From Flavobacteriaceae bacterium (GTDB lineage Bacteria; Bacteroidota; Bacteroidia; Flavobacteriales; Flavobacteriaceae), in NCBI GenBank assembly GCA_947451475.1, contig CANFZC010000004.1:1-64000 (forward strand): a DNA stretch of 64,000 bases. The letters run 5' to 3'. Below are positions 24,639 to 33,622 of this stretch, in pieces. The number at the start of each line of letters is the position of its first letter. The first letter of the stretch is position 1. The position numbers and the translations under genes are program-made. Under the pieces are notes generated by a model, which saw only the letters and a program-made list of their open reading frames with translations, did not search any database and had not been told where the DNA came from.

Positions 24639-27197
24639 CTATTTCATGGCATCCATTTTAGCTTTAACTTCATTATAGGTGCCTTCAATAGTTTCAGTAA
24701 CTTTTTTACCATCCACTGTTTTGGTAATTGTAGCACTTACATGATTTGTGCCATTTTCAAGATCTTTCATTGAATAACCTTTTGCACAACATGATTTACC
24801 TTCCCCTTCTTTAGGGGCAACAAATTTTCCGTCAGCACCATAATGCGACAAACATGCTTGTTTTTGCTCTGGTGAGCATTTTAGACTATCGCACATAGCA
24901 GCGCATTCGTCTTTAGTCATCGTAGCACATTTAGACATATCACATTTACCCATATCTTCTGAACATGAAGTTTTCATCTCCATAGTACATTTTACTTCTT
25001 TCAATACAGGGGAAGAAACAGTTCCATTACCTAAGATAGGAGCAATAACTAGTCCAATCAAACAAGTCAATTTGATTAAGATATTCATTGATGGTCCTGA
25101 TGTATCTTTAAATGGATCTCCGACAGTATCACCAGTTACCGCTGCTTTATGAGCATCAGAACCTTTAAAAGTCATTTCTCCGTTGATTTCAACACCAGCT
25201 TCAAATGATTTTTTAGCATTATCCCAAGCACCACCTGCATTGTTTTGGAACACAGCCCAAAGTACACCTGATACCGTTACACCTGCCATGTATCCGCCTA
25301 ACATTTCTGCTATTAATTGATTGTTATCTCCGTAAACTAATTTACCTAATAACACGATAGCTATAGGGAAACCAATAGTTAATATTCCTGGCAACATCAT
25401 TTCACGTAATGCCGCTTTTGTAGAGATTTCGACACATTTACCATATTCTGGTTTACCAGTTCCTTCCATAATTCCTGGTATTTCTTTGAACTGACGACGC
25501 ACTTCGTATACCATGTCCATAGCTGCTTTACCTACCGAGTTCATTGCCAAAGCTGAGAATACTACAGGAATCATACCTCCTACAAATAACATAGCTAATA
25601 CTGGCGCTTTGAAGATATTGATACCATCAATACCAGTAAATGTAACATAAGCTGCAAATAATGCTAAGGATGTTAAAGCTGCAGAAGCAATAGCAAAACC
25701 TTTTCCTGTTGCTGCGGTTGTGTTACCAACTGAATCCAAAATATCTGTACGTGTACGAACTTCTTTAGGTAATTCACTCATTTCAGCAATACCTCCAGCG
25801 TTATCAGAGATTGGTCCGAAAGCATCGATTGCTAATTGCATAGCCGTCGTAGCCATCATTGCAGATGCAGCTAACGCCACACCATAGAAACCAGCAAATG
25901 CATAGGATGCCCAAATAGCACCTGCAAATAATAAGACTGTAGGGAAAGTAGAAATCATACCGGTAGCTAAACCGGCGATTACGTTAGTTCCTGCACCTGT
26001 TGATGATTTTTGTACAATGGCCAAAACTGGTTTTGTACCTAAACCTGTATAATATTCTGTTACTGATGAAATAGCACCACCAACAATTAATCCAACTATT
26101 GTTGCATAGAAAACTCTCATTGAAGAGATATCTTTTAATCCTTCCCCGAAGAAACTCATTTTCATGGTTTCAGGTAACATGAATTTCACTAAGAAGAAAC
26201 AAGCAATTGCTGTTAATACAATAGAAATCCAGTTTCCAATATTTAATGCTTTTTGAACTTGTGCTTCTTTAGCATTATCATCAGAAATTTTTACCACCAT
26301 TGTTCCAATGATAGAAAATAAAATTCCAAAACCTGCAATTGACATTGGCAATAAAATTGGCCCTATTCCACCAAAAGCATCTTTTAAATTACCTCCCATA
26401 TCTTTGATAACATAATTACCAAGAACCATTGCCGCAAGAACTGTAGCAACATATGAACCAAATAAATCGGCACCCATTCCTGCTACGTCACCTACATTAT
26501 CTCCAACGTTATCAGCAATCGTAGCTGGGTTACGTGGATCATCTTCTGGAATACCTGCCTCTACTTTACCCACTAAGTCAGCACCAACATCAGCGGCTTT
26601 AGTATAAATACCACCTCCAACACGAGCAAACAAAGCAATAGATTCAGCTCCTAAAGAGAAACCAGCTAAAGTTTCAAGCACTTTGGTCATATCTTCAGTA
26701 GAAGTCCAAGCTCCTTTCATGAAGATTGTATAGAAAATAATAAAAAATCCAGTTAATCCTAAGACCGCTAAACCAGCAACACCTAATCCCATTACTGTAC
26801 CACCACCAAAAGAAACTTTTAATGCCTGTGGTAAACTTGTACGCGCTGCTTGAGTAGTTCTTACATTTGTCTTTGTAGCAATTTTCATACCCATGTTACC
26901 AGCTAATGCTGAGAAGAAAGCTCCAAAAATAAATGCTACAACAATTAAAATATCTGTTTTAACACCTGGAATAAAAGTAATACCCGCTAGAACAATACTC
27001 GCTATTACAACAAATACCGCTAACAACCTGTATTCTGCTTTAAGGAAAGCCAAAGCACCTTCATAGATGTAGTCTGAAATCTCTTTCATCTTGCCATCTC
27101 CAGCATCTTGTTTTAACACCCAAGCTCTTTTTGCTGCCATAAAAAGCAGACCTATTATTGCCATTACAATTGGCACGTAAATCATCATTGATTCCAT
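24639..27197 (-). CDS. hppA: Membrane-bound ion-pumping pyrophosphatase with Cys-rich C-terminal extension
   Basis: 852 residues from ATG 27197; an upstream in-frame start at 27242 lies beyond the promoter and is rejected. It hydrolyses PPi and pumps H+ and/or Na+. Motifs: [38 protein letters not shown], and [10 protein letters not shown], whose Ala is the feature of the K+-dependent branch. About 16 membrane helices. After the last helix ([11 protein letters not shown]) there is a tail of about 116 residues (737-852) with ten cysteines at 737, 745, 752, 757, 765, 769, 774, 782, 803 and 804, then a soluble [16 protein letters not shown] segment. This tail is not part of the canonical enzyme. 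Confidence 0.93.
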   Translation of the reverse strand: MESMMIYVPIVMAIIGLLFMAAKRAWVLKQDAGDGKMKEISDYIYEGALAFLKAEYRLLAVFVVIASIVLAGITFIPGVKTDILIVVAFIFGAFFSALAGNMGMKIATKTNVRTTQAARTSLPQALKVSFGGGTVMGLGVAGLAVLGLTGFFIIFYTIFMKGAWTSTEDMTKVLETLAGFSLGAESIALFARVGGGIYTKAADVGADLVGKVEAGIPEDDPRNPATIADNVGDNVGDVAGMGADLFGSYVATVLAAMVLGNYVIKDMGGNLKDAFGGIGPILLPMSIAGFGILFSIIGTMVVKISDDNAKEAQVQKALNIGNWISIVLTAIACFFLVKFMLPETMKMSFFGEGLKDISSMRVFYATIVGLIVGGAISSVTEYYTGLGTKPVLAIVQKSSTGAGTNVIAGLATGMISTFPTVLLFAGAIWASYAFAGFYGVALAASAMMATTAMQLAIDAFGPISDNAGGIAEMSELPKEVRTRTDILDSVGNTTAATGKGFAIASAALTSLALFAAYVTFTGIDGINIFKAPVLAMLFVGGMIPVVFSALAMNSVGKAAMDMVYEVRRQFKEIPGIMEGTGKPEYGKCVEISTKAALREMMLPGILTIGFPIAIVLLGKLVYGDNNQLIAEMLGGYMAGVTVSGVLWAVFQNNAGGAWDNAKKSFEAGVEINGEMTFKGSDAHKAAVTGDTVGDPFKDTSGPSMNILIKLTCLIGLVIAPILGNGTVSSPVLKEVKCTMEMKTSCSEDMGKCDMSKCATMTKDECAAMCDSLKCSPEQKQACLSHYGADGKFVAPKEGEGKSCCAKGYSMKDLENGTNHVSATITKTVDGKKVTETIEGTYNEVKAKMDAMK

Positions 27198-27230
27198 AAA
27201 TATAATTTTCGTTATAAATTTTATCGGGGG

Positions 27231-27262
27231 CAAAAATAACAAAATTTTAAGAACTTATACAA
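27231..27262 (-). promoter_or_regulatory. hppA promoter
   Basis: On the minus strand: TTG (27262-27260), a 21-base spacer and a perfect -7 TATTTTTG (27238-27231). It fixes transcription downstream of the alternative start at 27242 and so supports ATG 27197. Confidence 0.65.
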
Positions 27263-27452
27263 GTTGTTCCCTTTTATAAAAAACAAAACTGCTAATTTCC
27301 TATAGGTCGCTATATTTCAACTCGCTTTTTGACGTAATAATGCCACAATATAGCTGTACCCCTTTGTATTGTGATTACTAATTATCGAACTTTAAAATAC
27401 CAAAGTTAAACATTCTTCGATTCATTTATTAGAGCATTGGACCTTCAATATT

Positions 27453-27470
27453 TTCAGTATAAATACTGAA
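27453..27470. repeat. 18-bp inverted repeat downstream of the DUF5686 gene
   Basis: TTCAGTAT, AA, ATACTGAA, a perfect 8-bp-arm palindrome in the 286-base gap between hppA and the DUF5686 gene. There is no T-run, so it is a weak terminator or an operator. I see nothing else in this gap beyond the hppA promoter. Confidence 0.45.
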
Positions 27471-27483
27471 TGTCTTCTGAATG

Positions 27484-29964
27484 TTAGAAATAGAATCCAA
27501 ATGACCCTTTAATTGTGAAGTTATTAGTATCGGGTAAGTTTCTATAATTGCCTCGCCATGCAAAGTCCAATCGAAACACTTTAAAAATATTACCAATACC
27601 TGCATTATACTCCCAATAAGGTTTTTCAGGAGCTTTATAGATCAACCCAGACGCGTTAATTGCTTTGTTTTGGTCTGAAACAGTGCCGTAGACTCCTTTA
27701 ATTCCTACAATTTCACGTAAATTCAATTTTCGTAATACAGGAATTCGAGCAAATATCTTTCCATTGAAATTATGCTCCCATTGTAAAGTTGCATATTGAT
27801 CCGCTACAAACTCATAGAAATTCAAATTACTAAATGTGTTTTCAATAATAAAATAAGTCTGATTCCCAGGCACAACACTCATTAAACCCAACGGAATTTT
27901 GCCATAAGTTTTACCCAACTCCATAATAAAATTAGACCGGCCTAAAGCACCAATAATAATGGGTTGTTTATAATACAATTGTAGTTTCTGATAATCAAAG
28001 TCACTTTTAATAAAACCTTTGAATCCTTGACTGTAATTCACAAAAAAGCGACTGTAGGGACTATCAATATCACGGCGCTCCACGCCATATCCTATCGTTT
28101 TCTTTTTTGGTGTATATTCAATCTGTAGATTCAATTCTGATTGCTTTACTTCACTTTTGGTAGTTGTAAAAGTATCATCCTCATAATAATCCAACTTAAA
28201 AGTAGACGAGGCAGACTCTAACGTTCTATAGGTAAATCCTAGTTGAAACGTTAGGTTTTTCACCGGTTCAATTTCTCCTTGAAGAGAAGTTAAGTTAATA
28301 TTAGTTAGCTTTCCATTTGAACCTGTAGTAAACAAACCAGACGAAGCATAACTCCTCCCCAACACATCATTGGTTGTAGTCAAACTTGCCCCTATCTGTT
28401 CCACATCTCGACGATTTCCACCGGATATAATAATTCGGTTTTTCTTATTGATCATCCATTTTCCAGAAGCACCATATTTGAATTTATTATCATCAAATCC
28501 ATAAGCTGTATAACCTTGTAAACGCCATAAATCATTAGGCCCAAAATAAGTTCTTCCACCAGCTCTAAGCCTCAATCCTTCCACTTGATTATATCCAATA
28601 GTAGAAAAAATGGGTCCGTAATCAAAATGCCCATACTGAATGTATCCACTTCCTAAAATAGAAACTAAATTATATATCTGCTTAAATCGTTTCACCGTTT
28701 TAAGCGTATCTATCATCTTGTATATTTTGACCTCATCTTTATTCAGCTTTTCAAATCTATTTTCTTGCCAAAATTCATCTGTCTTGGCATAGACAGAATT
28801 ATCTATGTAATTAACTTCATCTTTATAAAACTTATCAGGTTTCTTTTCATTAAATTTAAAATTCTTGTAAAGTGTTGTCCTTTTACCATAAACACCTTTC
28901 GATTCTTCTTTCTTTCTTAAGGCAAAATCAGACATCATATAATCACGAGTAGGTAAAAAAACAGAATCATTTAACACCTCAAATTCTTGCTCGATATAAA
29001 TATCTTTAACCCAGTTAATATTGGCACTTTTAGTAACCGCCATATTAATTGTTTTAATTGCAAACGTGGTATCATTTACCCAAAAATCCCCTTTAAAAGT
29101 AAGTTCATTTTTACGTCGAGGATAAAAAACTATATTATAACACAGCTTATTGTCAATTACCGCTGTATCCGCCAAAACATAATTATAGACGTCAATACCG
29201 GTGCGTGATAGAGGGCTTGTAAAACTCTTATCAAAGAAATTTAAATAATTGTCATAAATATCAAAATCACTATACAAATCTTTGATAAACATATTAACGC
29301 CATCTCCATTCCCCAATCCTGAGTTCTTATTTGCCTTTAGTATTTCTTTTGTTTTCTTAGTTTCATTATCTCCATAAAATTCTGAAAGGGTCTCATTAAT
29401 AAAAATAGGTAAATAGGTTTTTCCAGTTACTTTTGAAGTATCTACATTCTTGAACACAAATTCCATCCCTTTGAAAATCTTGCTTTTCATAAAGGCACTG
29501 TCTATGGTGTTCATATCAAACTCTACTTTTTCGTATTTATCATATTGATATTGTTTGAACATCTTCAATCCATTTTTTCGTCGACGCTCCCAAATTTTCC
29601 TAAGTATATCAAGCGCAGGATTATTTTTTTTGGATGTTTTACCTGCATATATTTTAACCTCTTTCAAGGTATTGCCTTCTGTCAATATAACCTTAAAATC
29701 ATAATTAACTTGTTTTGGCAATTTTACCTCTTTATCAGGAAAACCAACAAAAGACACTATTAAAGCAGTATAATTCTGTGGTGATTCAATATAAAAACGC
29801 CCGTCTTCATTAGAAACCACACCGGTCTTTGACCCTTTAAATACAACATTTGCGTAAGGAACCGGTTGCTTAGAATTGTCTAAAACAATTCCACTAACTT
29901 TCGTTTGGGCAAAAATTGTAGTAAGAAAGAAAACAAAAAATAAACAAGAAAATATTTTTTTCAT
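27484..29964 (-). CDS. DUF5686 outer-membrane protein with carboxypeptidase-like regulatory domain
   Basis: 826 residues from ATG 29964 (MKKIFSCLFFVFFLTTIFAQ, a signal peptide). A longer frame from 30009 would start inside the pdhB terminator. Residues about 20-105 form a CarboxypepD_reg-like domain (VSGIVLDNSKQPVPYANV). The rest is DUF5686 (NPALDILRKIWERRRKNG, DTAVIDNKLCYNIVFYPRR) ending in a predicted barrel (GSFGFYF). The family is Bacteroidota-specific and of unknown function, presumably in the outer membrane. It is separated from pdhB by a strong terminator. Confidence 0.82.
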   Translation of the reverse strand: MKKIFSCLFFVFFLTTIFAQTKVSGIVLDNSKQPVPYANVVFKGSKTGVVSNEDGRFYIESPQNYTALIVSFVGFPDKEVKLPKQVNYDFKVILTEGNTLKEVKIYAGKTSKKNNPALDILRKIWERRRKNGLKMFKQYQYDKYEKVEFDMNTIDSAFMKSKIFKGMEFVFKNVDTSKVTGKTYLPIFINETLSEFYGDNETKKTKEILKANKNSGLGNGDGVNMFIKDLYSDFDIYDNYLNFFDKSFTSPLSRTGIDVYNYVLADTAVIDNKLCYNIVFYPRRKNELTFKGDFWVNDTTFAIKTINMAVTKSANINWVKDIYIEQEFEVLNDSVFLPTRDYMMSDFALRKKEESKGVYGKRTTLYKNFKFNEKKPDKFYKDEVNYIDNSVYAKTDEFWQENRFEKLNKDEVKIYKMIDTLKTVKRFKQIYNLVSILGSGYIQYGHFDYGPIFSTIGYNQVEGLRLRAGGRTYFGPNDLWRLQGYTAYGFDDNKFKYGASGKWMINKKNRIIISGGNRRDVEQIGASLTTTNDVLGRSYASSGLFTTGSNGKLTNINLTSLQGEIEPVKNLTFQLGFTYRTLESASSTFKLDYYEDDTFTTTKSEVKQSELNLQIEYTPKKKTIGYGVERRDIDSPYSRFFVNYSQGFKGFIKSDFDYQKLQLYYKQPIIIGALGRSNFIMELGKTYGKIPLGLMSVVPGNQTYFIIENTFSNLNFYEFVADQYATLQWEHNFNGKIFARIPVLRKLNLREIVGIKGVYGTVSDQNKAINASGLIYKAPEKPYWEYNAGIGNIFKVFRLDFAWRGNYRNLPDTNNFTIKGSFGFYF

Positions 29965-29969
29965 ATCCA

Positions 29970-30006
29970 AAAAAAAAACTTCATCAAGTAATTTTTGATG
30001 AAGTTT
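29970..30006 (-). terminator. pdhB terminator
   Basis: 12-bp perfect stem (29976-29987 with 29995-30006, loop of 7), followed on the minus strand by a T-run through 29970. It lies immediately before the DUF5686 ATG. Confidence 0.85.
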
Positions 30007-30026
30007 CAAATATAGGTAATTTTAAA

Positions 30027-31004
30027 TTATTTGTAAGCTACTTTTTTCACTGCTTTGATAACATCTTCGGCATTTGGCAACCATTCTTTTAGTAAAGTTG
30101 GAGAATATGGAGCTGGTGTATCAGCTGTAGTGATTCTCTGTATTGGAGCATCCAAATAATCAAATGCTCTTTCCTGAACCATATAAGTAATTTCAGAAGC
30201 AACACTTGCAAATGGCCACGCTTCTTCTAAAACAACTAATCGATTCGTTTTTTTAACTGAAGTAATAATTGTATCGTAATCCATAGGACGTACAGTTCTT
30301 AAATCTATAATTTCACATGATATTCCCTCTTTAGCTAGTACTTCAGCTGCAAGATCAGCTTCTTTAATGATCTTACCAAATGACACTATAGTAACATCCG
30401 TTCCTTCTCTTTTAATAGCAGCGACTCCTAATGGTATTGTATAATCTCCCTCTGGCACTTCTCCTTTATCCCCATACATTTGTTCCGACTCCATAAAAAT
30501 AACAGGGTCGTTGTCACGTATTGCGGCTTTCAACAAACCTTTAGCATCATATACTGTAGAGGGCACTACAACTTTCAACCCTGGTGTATTAGCAAACCAA
30601 TTTTCAAATGCCTGGGAATGCGTGGCTCCTAATTGACCAGCAGAAGCTGTGGGCCCTCTAAAAACCATTGGCATAGGAAATTGCCCAGCAGACATTTGAC
30701 GCATTTTTGCAGCGTTATTGATGATTTGATCAATTCCAACTAAAGAAAAATTAAATGTCATATATTCAACAATTGGACGACAACCATTCATAGCTGAACC
30801 TACTGCAATTCCAGCAAAACCTAATTCAGCAATTGGTGTATCTATAACTCTTTTGGGACCAAATTCGTCCAACATTCCTTTTGAAGCTTTATAGGCTCCA
30901 TTATACTCTGCCACTTCTTCTCCCATTAAATATACGGATTCATCGCGACGCATTTCTTCACTCATCGCTTCGGCAATCGCTTCTCTAAATTGTATCGTTC
31001 TCAT
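30027..31004 (-). CDS. pdhB: Pyruvate dehydrogenase E1 component, beta subunit
   Basis: 325 residues. It forms the alpha2-beta2 E1 of a branched-chain-type pyruvate dehydrogenase complex, decarboxylating pyruvate with thiamine diphosphate. Typical stretches: REAIAEAMSEEMRRDESVYLMGEEV, PIAELGFAGIAVGSAMNGCRPIVEYM and EAWPFASVASEI. The alpha subunit (pdhA) is not in the window. A TAnnTTTG promoter is placed 30 bases upstream, and a terminator closes it as a single-gene unit. A branched-chain 2-oxoacid E1 beta is the alternative, judged less likely. Confidence 0.88.
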   Translation of the reverse strand: MRTIQFREAIAEAMSEEMRRDESVYLMGEEVAEYNGAYKASKGMLDEFGPKRVIDTPIAELGFAGIAVGSAMNGCRPIVEYMTFNFSLVGIDQIINNAAKMRQMSAGQFPMPMVFRGPTASAGQLGATHSQAFENWFANTPGLKVVVPSTVYDAKGLLKAAIRDNDPVIFMESEQMYGDKGEVPEGDYTIPLGVAAIKREGTDVTIVSFGKIIKEADLAAEVLAKEGISCEIIDLRTVRPMDYDTIITSVKKTNRLVVLEEAWPFASVASEITYMVQERAFDYLDAPIQRITTADTPAPYSPTLLKEWLPNAEDVIKAVKKVAYK

Positions 31005-31033
31005 AAAAATTACTTTGTATCAATTTTGGATAG

Positions 31034-31041
31034 CAAAAGTA
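31034..31041 (-). promoter_or_regulatory. pdhB promoter, -7 element
   Basis: TACTTTTG on the minus strand, an exact match to TAnnTTTG, 30 bases before the pdhB ATG. No clear TTG -33 box is seen. Confidence 0.5.
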
Positions 31042-31114
31042 AAAATTTAAAATGATAAACCATTTTTTTTGGAGCTTTTTGTAGGTCGTATTTTCGAATA
31101 TATAGATTTCTAAG

Positions 31115-31375
31115 TTACGAAATCGATATATTATTAAAAAGGTTCCACTCCAACCCATGATACTTAGTAACTTCATTATCAAATCGGTTGGCTTTTTCAC
31201 TAGGCTCTTTTGCCAGTTTTGCACTTTTATCGGCTTGCTGTTCATCTCCATTCCTATGATATTTTACTGCGTATAAATGAGCTTTTGCAGCATACTGATG
31301 CTCTTCTGCTGCTCCTTTGTGGCTTTTGATACTATTCGATGTAGACTCGTTAAACGTTTCCCTAGTTTTAAAATT
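31115..31375 (-). pseudogene. Coding-like Ala/His/Lys-rich frame without a start codon
   Basis: Directly after the TAA of the acidic 107-codon gene, the same frame stays open for 86 codons. It reads like a real protein: SIKSHKGAAEEHQYAAKAHL then AVKYHRNGDEQQADKSAKLA then KEPSEKANRFDNEV. This AAxxH-type pattern is familiar from small soluble Bacteroidota proteins. No ATG, GTG or TTG is found in the frame. Either the start was lost, the upstream TAA is a premature stop splitting one gene, or the stop is read through. A 16-base sequence overlapping its stop (31115-31130) recurs at 32754. The region 31005-31114 holds only the pdhB promoter. Confidence 0.45.
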
Positions 31376-31699
31376 TTATCCGTTATTTTCTTCCAGATTA
31401 TTATGATTGTCGCCACCAATACTATAACCATTGTTTTCTTCATCTTCATTGCCATTTTTTTCTTGTTCATCATCTAATTCCGAACCGGGAATATCAAGAT
31501 CTGAGCCCGATTTATCTTGATTGAAATCTTTCTCATTATTGATTCCATCATTTTTATTAGATTCTTTTGTTTTACTAATGTCCTCGGGATTGATTTCGAT
31601 TTCTTTTTTGTCGACATTATAAATATCTTGACTAGGAGGATAGTTAAGAAAACTCGGGAACTCCTGTTTAGACCTGCCTAATTTTGTTTCTTTTTTCAT
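31376..31699 (-). CDS. Conserved acidic hypothetical protein
   Basis: 107 residues, very acidic and Asn-rich. It begins MKKETKLGRSKQEFPSFLNY and has PSQDIYN, INPEDISKTKE and a C-terminal GSELDDEQEKNGNEDEENNG then YSIGGDNHNNLEE. The SDLDIPGSELDD and SIGGDNHNNLEE stretches look like a small conserved Flavobacteria protein of unknown function. It has no signal peptide, membrane segment or enzymatic motif, and is probably disordered. The start overlaps the stop of the preceding gene (ATGA), so the two are coupled. The same reading frame remains open after its TAA (see 31115-31375). Confidence 0.7.
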   Translation of the reverse strand: MKKETKLGRSKQEFPSFLNYPPSQDIYNVDKKEIEINPEDISKTKESNKNDGINNEKDFNQDKSGSDLDIPGSELDDEQEKNGNEDEENNGYSIGGDNHNNLEENNG

Positions 31700-32112
31700 G
31701 ACTTTTCTTCTTTCGTTATCTTCGCTCTTTCACTTTTTAGCTTTAATTCTTCTATATCAGCATCCATTTTTTCTTTTTTCAATCCAACTCTAATAAAACC
31801 AAATAAACTCATATAAACATTAGCCAACCAAACTAATGAAAACATAGAAATAAGATAACCTCTCCAATCATAATACAACAGTTGAAATTCTGTCATAAAC
31901 AAAAAAGCTAAACTTACATAATGGCTAAAACAATATTCGCATGTGAATAAATAGAAAAATTTCCGGGTAAATAATGAATTGCTCCGTTTTGACTTTTTAA
32001 CACAAAACTCTCGTGGTTCCCTAAATATTTCTTCCCGAGTTACGGTCCAAGAAACACAAGCTATCGGAATTGCCAGTAGAAACAAATGCAATATTTGTTG
32101 ACTAAATAACAT
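31696..32112 (-). CDS. Small integral membrane protein, DUF1360-like
   Basis: 138 residues with about three hydrophobic segments (LLAIPIACVSW, FLFMTEFQLLYY and LISMFSLVWLANVYM). TCEYCFSHYVSL near residue 58 resembles the CxxC-x-W/Y membrane motif of DUF1360-type proteins. The C-terminus is a charged helix (KMDADIEELKLKSERAKITK). The function is unknown. It is translationally coupled to the next acidic gene (ATGA overlap) and lies 77 bases after the universal stress protein gene, so a three-gene stress-linked unit is possible. Confidence 0.65.
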   Translation of the reverse strand: MLFSQQILHLFLLAIPIACVSWTVTREEIFREPREFCVKKSKRSNSLFTRKFFYLFTCEYCFSHYVSLAFLFMTEFQLLYYDWRGYLISMFSLVWLANVYMSLFGFIRVGLKKEKMDADIEELKLKSERAKITKEEKS

Positions 32113-32189
32113 GATAATATAAATTTAAATTCTATTTCTTAACTTCAATCATAGCATTAGTCTATTGATGTCAAATCTTATCAATGCCA

Positions 32190-32645
32190 TCAATTTTTAA
32201 TTGGTACAATGAGCAGTAGTGTTTTTGCGTTTTTTAAAACACGCTCCGTAACACTGCCCATAACGGCATTTTCAAGCCAGTTTTGGCTATGGGATCCTAA
32301 AACGATTATATCGGAATGCAGCTTTTTTGCCGTCGCTAATATTACGGTTGAAAAATCTCCTTTCTCTGCTATAACGTCAACATCCGTTTTATTCAAACGA
32401 TATTTTATTTTATTTAAAAAATTCATAGAAGATTCTAATAGGCTTTCATTATTATCGACATTAAAAAAATCATAGCCGTAAAAACCCATGAATGGCTCAG
32501 AGTCTATAGTACTATAATAGGAATCATCAGCTACTACATGCAGTAGGGTAACTCTAGCATTCATAAGCTGAGCCAATTCAAAACCCTTTTCAGCAATTAA
32601 TTGAGCTGAAAGACCATAATCTAGTGCAATTAAAATTTTATCCAT
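32190..32645 (-). CDS. Universal stress protein, single UspA domain
   Basis: 151 residues. It begins MDKILIALDYG and has LARVTLLHVV-type strands (NARVTLLHVVADD). The nucleotide-binding motif is GSHSQNWLENAVMGSVTERV near residues 118-137, following the G-x2-G/S-x9-GS pattern of ATP-binding Usps, with Ser in place of the middle Gly. An insertion of about 20 residues rich in Tyr/Phe (STIDSEPFMGFYGYDFFN) lies between strands. It is cytoplasmic and likely a stress or growth-arrest effector. It is divergent from etfB; the shared 214-base region carries inverted copies of TTTACGAAAT. Confidence 0.85.
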   Translation of the reverse strand: MDKILIALDYGLSAQLIAEKGFELAQLMNARVTLLHVVADDSYYSTIDSEPFMGFYGYDFFNVDNNESLLESSMNFLNKIKYRLNKTDVDVIAEKGDFSTVILATAKKLHSDIIVLGSHSQNWLENAVMGSVTERVLKNAKTLLLIVPIKN

Positions 32646-32680
32646 AAGTAACTTATTTATAATTTGAACGGTGGAATTAC

Positions 32681-32769
32681 ATTTCGTAAATGTACATTAC
32701 CCCCATTTTTGAATATTTATAAAACTTATCTTTAATGTTATATAATTAACGCTTTACGAAATCGATATA
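32681..32769. repeat. Inverted ATTTCGTAAA / TTTACGAAAT pair between usp and etfB
   Basis: ATTTCGTAAA at 32681-32690 and its reverse complement at 32753-32762. The second copy extends to a 16-base sequence (TTACGAAATCGATATA, 32754-32769) that recurs exactly at 31115-31130. It lies between divergent promoters, so an operator role is possible. Confidence 0.5.
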
Positions 32770-32818
32770 ATAGAGAAAATTATTATGCACGCATAGTACA
32801 TTATTCAAAATAATGTGC

Positions 32819-32826
32819 TAATTTTG
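32819..32826 (+). promoter_or_regulatory. etfB promoter, -7 element
   Basis: TAATTTTG matches TAnnTTTG; the -33 box is not obvious. Transcription near 32833 supports ATG 32860 over the in-frame start at 32815. Confidence 0.55.
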
Positions 32827-32859
32827 TGCTTCGAATTTCTCAATAAACACTTAATAATT

Positions 32860-33606
32860 ATGAAAATATTAGTTTGCATCAGTCATGTGCCTGATACTAC
32901 TTCCAAAATCAATTTCATCAATGGTGATACCGAATTTGACACAAATGGAGTGCAATTTGTAATTAATCCAAATGATGAGTTTGGATTAACCAGAGCAATT
33001 TGGTTTCAAGAACAACAAGGTGCCCATATAACGGTTGTTAATGTTGGGAACACTGATGCTGAAGCAACACTTAGAAAAGCATTAGCCATCGGAGCAAACG
33101 AAGCTATCCGAGTAAATGCAACACCAATAGATGGCTTTTTTGTAGCCAAACAGTTGGCCGAAGTGGCTAAAGCAGGCGGTTACGATTTAGTAATCTGCGG
33201 AAAAGAATCTTTAGATTATAATGGTGGTATGGTCCCGGGAATGTTGGCTTCGTTGTTGGATTACAACTTTGTAAACTCTTGCACCGAATTAACCATTGAC
33301 GGAAATACAGCCAAAGCAGCACGAGAAATTGATGGAGGGAAAGAAATTATTTCAGCAACATTACCTTTATTAATAGGAGGTCAAAAAGGTTTAGTGGAAG
33401 AAAAAGATTTACGTATTCCGAACATGCGTGGCATTATGACTGCAAGAACAAAAGTATTAACCGTTTTAGAACCAGTGGCTGCTAATGTAAATACCAAAGC
33501 TGTGAAATTTGAAAAACCAGCACCAAAATCAGCTGTGAAATTGTTTACCGCAGACGATTTAGACGGCTTAGTAAATGCATTACACAACGAAGCAAAAGTT
33601 ATCTAA
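32860..33606 (+). CDS. etfB: Electron transfer flavoprotein, beta subunit
   Basis: 248 residues from ATG 32860 (MKILVCISHVPDTTSKINF). The beta subunit holds AMP and packs against EtfA; the heterodimer collects electrons from acyl-CoA dehydrogenases and passes them to the quinone pool. Typical stretches: VQFVINPNDEFGLTRAI, LRKALAIGANEAIRV and the conserved DLVICGKESLDYNGGMVPG. The recognition-loop region AAREIDGGKEIISATLP matches the family. It is followed by etfA after 16 bases, in one operon closed by a terminator at 34609. Confidence 0.93.
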   Translation: MKILVCISHVPDTTSKINFINGDTEFDTNGVQFVINPNDEFGLTRAIWFQEQQGAHITVVNVGNTDAEATLRKALAIGANEAIRVNATPIDGFFVAKQLAEVAKAGGYDLVICGKESLDYNGGMVPGMLASLLDYNFVNSCTELTIDGNTAKAAREIDGGKEIISATLPLLIGGQKGLVEEKDLRIPNMRGIMTARTKVLTVLEPVAANVNTKAVKFEKPAPKSAVKLFTADDLDGLVNALHNEAKVI

Positions 33607-33622
33607 TTTAAAAACATACAAC

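Noticed and set aside
30985-31251. 88-codon minus-strand frame overlapping the pdhB start
   Set aside because: It overlaps the pdhB coding start and promoter, and covers the same bases as the far more protein-like Ala/His/Lys frame at 31115-31375. Its residue pattern looks out of frame.
31264-31473. 69-codon minus-strand frame starting with a Met/Lys run
   Set aside because: It is an alternative-frame reading of the acidic 107-codon gene and the following stretch; the repeated MKMKK pattern is what Asp/Glu/Asn-rich codons give when shifted.
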